Source: Lingula anatina (Eukaryota > Brachiopoda > Lingulata > Lingulida > Lingulidae). Taken from it: 64,000 nt of DNA. Of the stretch, positions 57,477 through 64,000 are shown piece after piece. Position 1 is the first letter of the stretch, and the number at the start of each line of letters is the position of its first letter. The translations under genes and the position numbers were made by a program. Location of the stretch: NCBI RefSeq assembly GCF_001039355.2, contig NW_019775419.1, positions 1 through 64,000 of the forward strand. Reading direction: 5' to 3'. Below the pieces are notes generated by a model. It was not told where the DNA came from. It made no database searches and saw only the letters and a list, made by a program, of their open reading frames with translations.

Positions 57477-60400
57477 GAAAGCAAGCAGAGTCCGTGGCGC
57501 AATAGGTAAGACGGCAGAACAGTGAGTAGGAGGTAAAGGGTTCGAGTTGACCAGGGGTAAGAAATTCTTTTGCAAGTTTTGAACGAAGTAAAGCATTTGT
57601 ACGTTTATTATTGTCAAAATGAATTATTTACAGCATTTAATTTTTTACAAAAAAATAATGAAAATGTAACATTTTGTGATCTAAATTAATAAACATTAAA
57701 TTTTAACAGAATAAAGTATATATCTGTAAACATGATCGAAGATTTTATGCATTTTGAACATTGTTACATTGTATAAGCATTATGAAAAAATAAATTCAAG
57801 ATCGTAACATTTGAAAGACTTTGACAAGAACTGATAAGAGACAATGGATTTTTTAAATAAATTGTACTTGGCAACTATTTGTCAAAGTTGACATTAGTGC
57901 CCTGTTTGCATCGTATTCCATCAAAATATTTCCGTCCCAATTTAGAGGTTGTAACAATTTAAAAAATGCAAATAATCTGCTGTAAGCGTCATTAATGCAC
58001 TTACGCACACGAGCATGTAAACATACCTTGTCCTATGTCGTCTCGTTGATGTTTGCACACTAAATCGAACAGTAGCCAAAATTTCTTCATGTTTGTAAGA
58101 TTTCTGGTTGTTTTGCTAATTGATATTTTTTTAAATTTTGTTTTCTTTGCACTAAATCCGAAACAAATATTATACATGGTGTAAATGTGGATGAAAATGC
58201 ACACTTGAAAAGCATGGGAATCAGGAGCGACATAAAGACATGACCGGTTTACAAGATTATCCAAGTCTTAGCTAACAGAATAATATACAAACAAAACATA
58301 AAAGGTTACGCAAAAATCAGTACACTTGAAGTGGCTTTTCATATTCCCTGAAAATTAACTCTGGTTCTCAGTCATGACACAAAGCACAAATAACACAACA
58401 TGGGCATGCAGGACTGATATCTAACCAAGCCTGTCTTTCTCAATCACACCTTGTTCCAAAAAAAGATTAAATGGAAAAGAATTCAGAACAACTTTTTTTT
58501 TAGAATGCTCCTCTGCACATTTAAGGCATGTTTTTCACTTTTAAGATTCAAACCAAACGAAGTATTAAGGTTTACATACACTTTGGTAGAATATCGAATT
58601 TGTCATTTAGAGGAACAAAATACTTTGAAATAACATTTTAGATGATAATAATTCCGTAAAATTCTTAAACAACTGACCTAACTGTTAGAATGGATTTTAG
58701 TATAACAGATGAAATAATGAATGTTTTAATCTAATTTTAAAATATGTATAGATTTTGTTTAAGAATTATTAATTTTTCACTATCTTTTTGAGTAAAAATT
58801 GACAAAAGTTGACGGTCTAAAAATTTATTGAATCCTTTCAGAACACTCGTTACCTCCCGAAAATTGGGCTTTAGGAGAGCTCAATATAGAATGCAAAGGC
58901 TATGATTAATGTCAGTCCTACAGAAACATTTTAATGGACAAACGATATCTAAATGAAGTCCATCTCCCATTTTTGTTTTTCGACATTTCTGTTTTGTAAT
59001 GCAAGTCCTAAACGGTATATGAATGATCACAATCCTGGGAATTTTTTGTAGCCAAGTATAGAAACAATTTTCTTACACGCAACAAAGATCTATATTCTAG
59101 TACTGCAATATTTTAATAATTAAAAATTAATTCTTATTTCGAATGGCAATCTTTACCCCACCCCATGGTTTAACTTTGTTCCAGAAAACGGATATTTGAT
59201 TACGCTCAGCACTGAAAACACTGAGAATCAGAGAAAGTTTATTCACAGCCACAGTGCCATATTCATAATTGTTAAAAGATCGTAAAAAGTACAGGTGGAC
59301 AATTCTGCAGAAACGTGGGCACATTTTGCCCGTTACATAATGTTGGGATTTCTAAGGAGTAATACGTTTTACAACTGTGTCTTTTGTAGATTTACATATC
59401 TTCCTCTTTTTCGAATGAACATACAATAAATGTAATTAAAAGTTTTCAATATGCATTTTACCTTATGCGGTTGCAATGTCTTTCCTTCCGAGAAGTCAAC
59501 ATCATTCAAAATGAATAAGAGTACATCTTCAATACAAGTACTAAGAGAGGTGTCAATTTGCAGATTTGTCCACACATGTTTTCAGTGACGAATAGAAAAC
59601 AATTTTAAAACAATCACATTATCATTGTATACAGACATTATTTCTGTAAAATCAGAACTTCAAAGCTAACGTTTCAGATTCGAAAAGGGAAGGATATCAA
59701 CTCCGACCCAAAAGTATACATAAACTGCCCTCATAACACCATAATCAAATAGAGGACTGTACTACGACATAGTAACATACAATTAGCAAAAGAAACAAAC
59801 CAGCAACATGCAGGGCGGACGTTTAGTATGGGTTTAATTTCTATGAGAGATTTAATAAATAAAAAAACTTATTTTATTCCTCTTTTAATTTGATATACGT
59901 TTTGGAGCAGAATGTTACAACCAAAAGCAAACATAACATTCCATACTAAAGGTCGTCCCTGCAAATTGACGAGAAGGCAAACGTCGACATAGGAGGCAAT
60001 CTTGGCATGGGTGTGGGGCTGCATGTGTCGAACACGAACCGTGTCTCTGAGTAGGACGATTCTGGTATCTTCGTAAACGGTACTTAGAGTCACTGAAATT
60101 AAAGGAATAAATTCACATTCATGAAACAATGTCTAAAGCTGTGATAAAGCATTACGTGTTCATTACAGCAATTCGTGTCAGTATCCTTTGCGTCATTATT
60201 AACAAATCGCAATTAAGCTTTAGAATTATACAAATGTTTATTCATATTGAACCCTCACGGAAAGGTAGTGGTATCAGGAACAAAAGGGTGCCCAAAAGAC
60301 ACTGAGGGAACGCTAAGAGAAAGTATCTTTCACGTCAGTTATATGTCCCCATGGTCATTATGCCTCGAGTGCACCATTTCGAGAAAATATCGTCATTGCA

Positions 60401-60508
60401 AAACTAAGAGATGCTACAATACATTTTCTATCATCTGTACGGAACTTACGAGACATTCTGCCGGTTTTAGTGCCATCTTTTGGGCCTACATGTGGCAGTA
60501 GCAGTAAT

Positions 60509-60708
60509 ATGGCACGGGACATCCTTCTTCTCCATCTTCTACTGACCTTGGTCCTGTCTGAGCACCTCTCACCAAAACGCTCACCTGATTTACATCATAA
60601 TGAAGAGGTCACCTACTTTCCGCGCGAACGCTTCGGTTTGAATTATAGCTTCTGGTTTATGAGAAGGCACAATAAATCTCCATCTCAAAAAGAGGATAAG
60701 GTGACACA

Positions 60709-60739
<31 letters not shown>

Positions 60740-60748
60740 CAAAAATAG
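60509..60748 (+). CDS. candidate small secreted peptide precursor, unit 2
   Basis: Same signal peptide and body as the unit 1 ORF; the differences are Gly to Glu in 'PRGR' and Asn to Ser in 'LNYNFW'. After 'QKEDK' the frame runs into a (CA)n repeat coding His/Thr, but 'AAG|GTGACA' at that point is a usable splice donor, so the repeat-coded end is doubtful. A 6-base duplication lies just upstream of the ATG. Confidence 0.45.
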
Positions 60749-61666
60749 ATAAATAAATGTAAAAACGCATTTTCAAAGTCAACATAATTGATTGCGTGAT
60801 TGGGCATATTAATCAGCTTTTATAGGTCGAATGAACGTACTGGGGCGGGATTGTGATAGAAAAGACAGGATTTTCATTTAATCATACGGTACAGCGTGAC
60901 CCCAAGATTATTAATAATTTTTAATATCATTCTGTCAGTCTTTCTGTCTTTCTTTATAATTCTTGAAACATAGAGAGAGAGACTTTTAAAGGAAAACGTT
61001 TAAGTTTCACACGTTTATCAAACTGTCCTGTATGTTACATCCATAGGTAACTCCGGTCACCCCTTCCTCGATACACTCCTTCCTTCCTTCCTTCCGCAAA
61101 AACATTAACATGCGTACATTAACTAGTGCTTTCGGCAGGATAGAGTGAAAGTGCATGCTAAATATTACGGTCATTTTTACCGACATTTTACCGGCAATTG
61201 GATGATTAATTTTTTAAAATTTTTATCTATTATAATGCATCTGCTACTGTTTTACCCTGACAAAACTTTGACGACAGTATAACAGCGAATGCAGTTCGTC
61301 TCAACACGTTGGTAAATTGCCTCACGAAGATATAAACGACACGATCAAAACCTTCATTCTTTGCCTTGTCACACATCTCTTTGCATTACATAACAATTAA
61401 GAGCCGGTTAAACTTTCGGTTGGTCTGCACATGTAAACTAGAAATGCGACCGAAAACTGACTGACTTATCTCCCCTGAAAACTTCCAAAGAGAATGAAAA
61501 ACCTTTCTTATTTTTAAACATGGACACCTTTTTATCCTCAAAAAAGCCTTTTATTTTCATTTACACCTTTTCTTTTAAAAAATAAATTACTGATATATCT
61601 GAAATTCCATCTTAACATTTGTAAAGTCTATTGAACACTTTGAACTATTTCAGAGTGTAAATGAAA

Positions 61667-61667
<1 letters not shown>

Positions 61668-61710
<43 letters not shown>

Positions 61711-61712
61711 CA
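61668..61712. repeat. (ATT)n microsatellite
   Basis: About 15 ATT units, counterpart of 54586-54636. Confidence 0.95.
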
Positions 61713-62033
61713 GCTCCTCTTTGAAGGCGTGGAATAGGTGAACTTGAGGAAACTGCCAAACTTGATTGTGCCTTTTAATCAGAGAAATAATCTCGACCAT
61801 TCACAAAATAATCTTATTTCTACAGTATAACTCATAACTAAAATATACATATCAGCCCTTGCAGTAAAATTAAAAGCAATATTTATATCATTTATCACAA
61901 AAGGTTTCTTTCCCTTAAAAATGATATTAAGTTTTAAAAACCTTGTCAATCATTGTTAAAATAAGTTATTAGGACTATACAAATCAATTTTACAAAAGGG
62001 ATTTTTTAACGATAAAATTGATTCAGCAGTTGT

Positions 62034-63851
62034 TCAATTCAACAGATAGGCGCACCAGTACACGGCATTAAAAATGGCAAAAGCAGATGTGAATATCACC
62101 CTGGAAGCTCTGTCCAAGTTATCGGCATTCCATTTGGATTCTAGCGGCGTAAAGTCCAAGGTTGGCATATCTACATGGTGTTTCTTGGAGGTGAGAGGGA
62201 TGATTTCTGCACCTAGGATTGCCGTTGGAACTCCATTCACGTTCTTCTCACAGGCGCTACTCTGAAACTAATTTTGTAGAAAAAGGACATATAAATAAAA
62301 GCCTACATGTACGGCCCAGCACCAATATCAATGCCAGACGTTAGTGTCTATTTATGAACTCAGTTTTCGGCTGGAACATACCATGTATGTAAAAGAATGG
62401 TGTACACATCTGGTATTTCAAAGTGATTGGGCTTTTTATATGATCAGCTGTCTCTCCAATTGATTCAAATTTTAAAAAATGTAAATGATTTCTCAGTTTT
62501 GACTTAAAAGAAGGCTGTTTGCCATTGGCTGACGAACAAATCGCTTGCGCGCATACCCGGTACATATAAATAGCATTTTAAGAAGCATGGAATTTACACA
62601 CGTACGACCGTTCTTTCAGTGTCCGTTGCACATACTTTCATTTTTTAAAATATTTACTGTACTTACTGCCTTAAGGATGTTGGAATTAGGCTCGGGTCTC
62701 GCCGCTTTTTCTTTCTGTCTCGCTGTTCTCTGAAGTAACATGTTAGCCACTGCATACTCCAACATGGACGTCACGACAAATATGAGACACGTGGTCAGCC
62801 AGACATCGACAGCTTTTATGTACGAAACTCGGGGCAGCCTGTGTTGCATGTTGACCCCCTGCGTCGATATTGTGAGCACAGTGATGACCCCTATCGACAC
62901 GCGGGCGGGCGTGGCACGGGGGTCTATCCAAAAGTTTATAAAGGAAATCAGGACGACGACTATTGTTGGGATGTAGATGTCGAGGATATAAAATTGAATG
63001 TCTCTGATGAGGCCAAATTCGGCGTAGATGCAAGTGTATTCTCCTGTAATTAAGAAAATTAAAAGCTTATGATTTTTACTTAGCAGTCGCTTCCACTGAC
63101 AGAGGCGATAGACTTCCATTTGATACTAGATGTAAAAACTACTTTTTTTCATATAAATTGCCCACTTTGGAAAAATTATGCATCCCTTCAACTCCATTTA
63201 TCTCCAACTGGGCGTGTGTTAAGTATTAGAATACGTTTATAATAAAGTATGGATTATATAAAAATAGTAAGGCATGGATTGAAATTGGCAAAAGATATAA
63301 ATTAGTTTCATAAATCGCTTTACAACTTTTTTATCCAGAACAATGTACCTGTTACTGTTTTGCTCTGACAATACTTTGACGATCCCCTCTTTAGTGAAAA
63401 TTCTGGCAGATAGAGGTCGTGCGGTCGCTGGATTGGATCCGTACTCCATATAAAATTCAGTTCGTCAGTAGTGTACGCGTCTGGAAAAGAGAATTAAGCT
63501 AAAGTAAGCGCTTTTTATATGAAATTATTATTATCTAAGAACGATTCTCACTTAGGAAATATAATATCATGTCTTATCTTAATATTTACACTAAAGCATC
63601 AATTCTACGAGGTTCATACTTGTGGCAAATTGTTTTATTTCAATACACTTTATAAAATTAGAAATTTTAAGAAACGATTATCTACTAAGATATTTTGATG
63701 ATAAACTGTAACACCTGCCACTTCTAAAATAAAAGGGAAAATATATGTGATGGAATATTGGAACTCACAGCTGCGCATTTCTATTTTACACGTCTGGTTG
63801 TCCATGGGGAACTTTAAGAAGTCATACAGACAGGCCAGCTTCAGCTTGATC
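62034..63851 (-). CDS. Cys-loop receptor, glycine/glutamate-gated-chloride-like, copy 2 (5' part off window)
   Basis: Exons in gene order: 63769-63851, 63349-63480, 62667-63043 and 62034-62261 (stop TGA). They have the same lengths and phases as copy 1. The Cys-loop, second Cys pair, PAR-M2 and M4 are all intact. Compared by eye with copy 1 over these 820 coding bases there are about nine synonymous and two replacement differences (Lys/Gln and Thr/Ser, both in exon 63349-63480). The ligand-binding exon matching 57062-57294 lies beyond the window end. Confidence 0.88.
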
Positions 63852-63965
63852 CTGTACTGGAAAATGCCATTTTTTAAACTTACACAAATTCAATAGTATC
63901 TTTTTTCTGTTACTAGATACCTAACATGATAGGAGAGCAAGTGAAAGTGATACTCCTAAATGGTG

Positions 63966-63991
63966 CAAAAAAAAAAAAAAAAAAAAAAAAA
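63966..63991. repeat. poly(A) tract
   Basis: About 26 A in the intron of receptor copy 2. Unit 1 has only six or so at the matching place, so length here may be variable or an assembly feature. Confidence 0.8.
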
Positions 63992-64000
63992 CCGGGAGAA

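Larger units (their letters stand above)
57295..62033. other. non-coding left part of duplication unit 2
   Basis: Equivalent to 50383-54956. Apart from the plus-strand ORF at 60509-60748 no exon is convincing. A minus-strand frame at 59467-59575 has a donor-like 'CATAAG|GTAAAA', but in unit 1 the same place reads a stop codon and is shortened, so it was not called. Confidence 0.45.
57477..64000. repeat. tandem segmental duplication, unit 2 (runs off window)
   Basis: Second copy of the 7.1-kb unit, colinear with unit 1 up to at least 63970. It includes the tRNA-like start, the peptide ORF, the ATT microsatellite and the receptor exons. Confidence 0.88.

Noticed and set aside
59369-59575. Possible N-terminal receptor exon on the minus strand (ends CATAAG before GTAAAA)
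   Set aside because: The matching place in unit 1 has a stop codon and a deletion, and similarity to the receptor first strands is weak.

Overview
The window is animal nuclear DNA, AT-rich, with intron-rich genes that have GT-AG splice sites, many fold-back transposon relics, microsatellites and four ambiguous stretches (6 N at 10057-10062, about 506 N at 22538-23043, about 449 N at 35732-36180, single N at 4091 and 57472). The gene set (UQCC1, peroxisomal acyl-CoA oxidase, a TAF1 fragment, a TNF-receptor-like protein and several anion-type Cys-loop receptors) fits a bilaterian, probably a marine invertebrate with a heterozygous draft assembly. The species cannot be fixed from sequence alone. 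No bacterial genes, CRISPR arrays or intact transposases were seen. All gene models were joined by eye from splice sites and phase-consistent exons.

Left to right: 270-6596 (+) is UQCC1, the complex III assembly factor. It converges with 9111-21050 (-), an ACOX1-type acyl-CoA oxidase that ends in a peroxisomal SKL signal. ACOX1 is the highlight: its exon 3 equivalent occurs as three 161-nt, same-phase variants (20890-21050, 19603-19763, 17721-17881). Several exon edges also have tandem or inverted duplicate relics in neighbouring introns. The first roughly 90 codons of ACOX1 were not found; a sequence gap lies where they are expected. At 25053-25476 (-) two in-frame TAF1 exons stand alone. 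At 25778-28258 (+) is a complete six-exon gene for an unrecognised basic/acidic coiled-coil-like protein.

30392-37773 (+) is a single-pass TNF-receptor-like protein with two cysteine-rich modules and no recognisable death domain. 39359-44692 (+) is a complete eight-exon Cys-loop receptor gene (447 aa) with an anion-type M2. 50383-64000 is a tandem duplication of about 7.1 kb. Each unit carries the 3' exons of a glycine/glutamate-receptor-like Cys-loop gene on the minus strand and, on the plus strand, a short ORF that looks like a secreted peptide precursor.

Functionally the window mixes mitochondrial and peroxisomal housekeeping genes with a local cluster of inhibitory-type receptor genes. 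Neighbouring genes show no sign of acting as one pathway.
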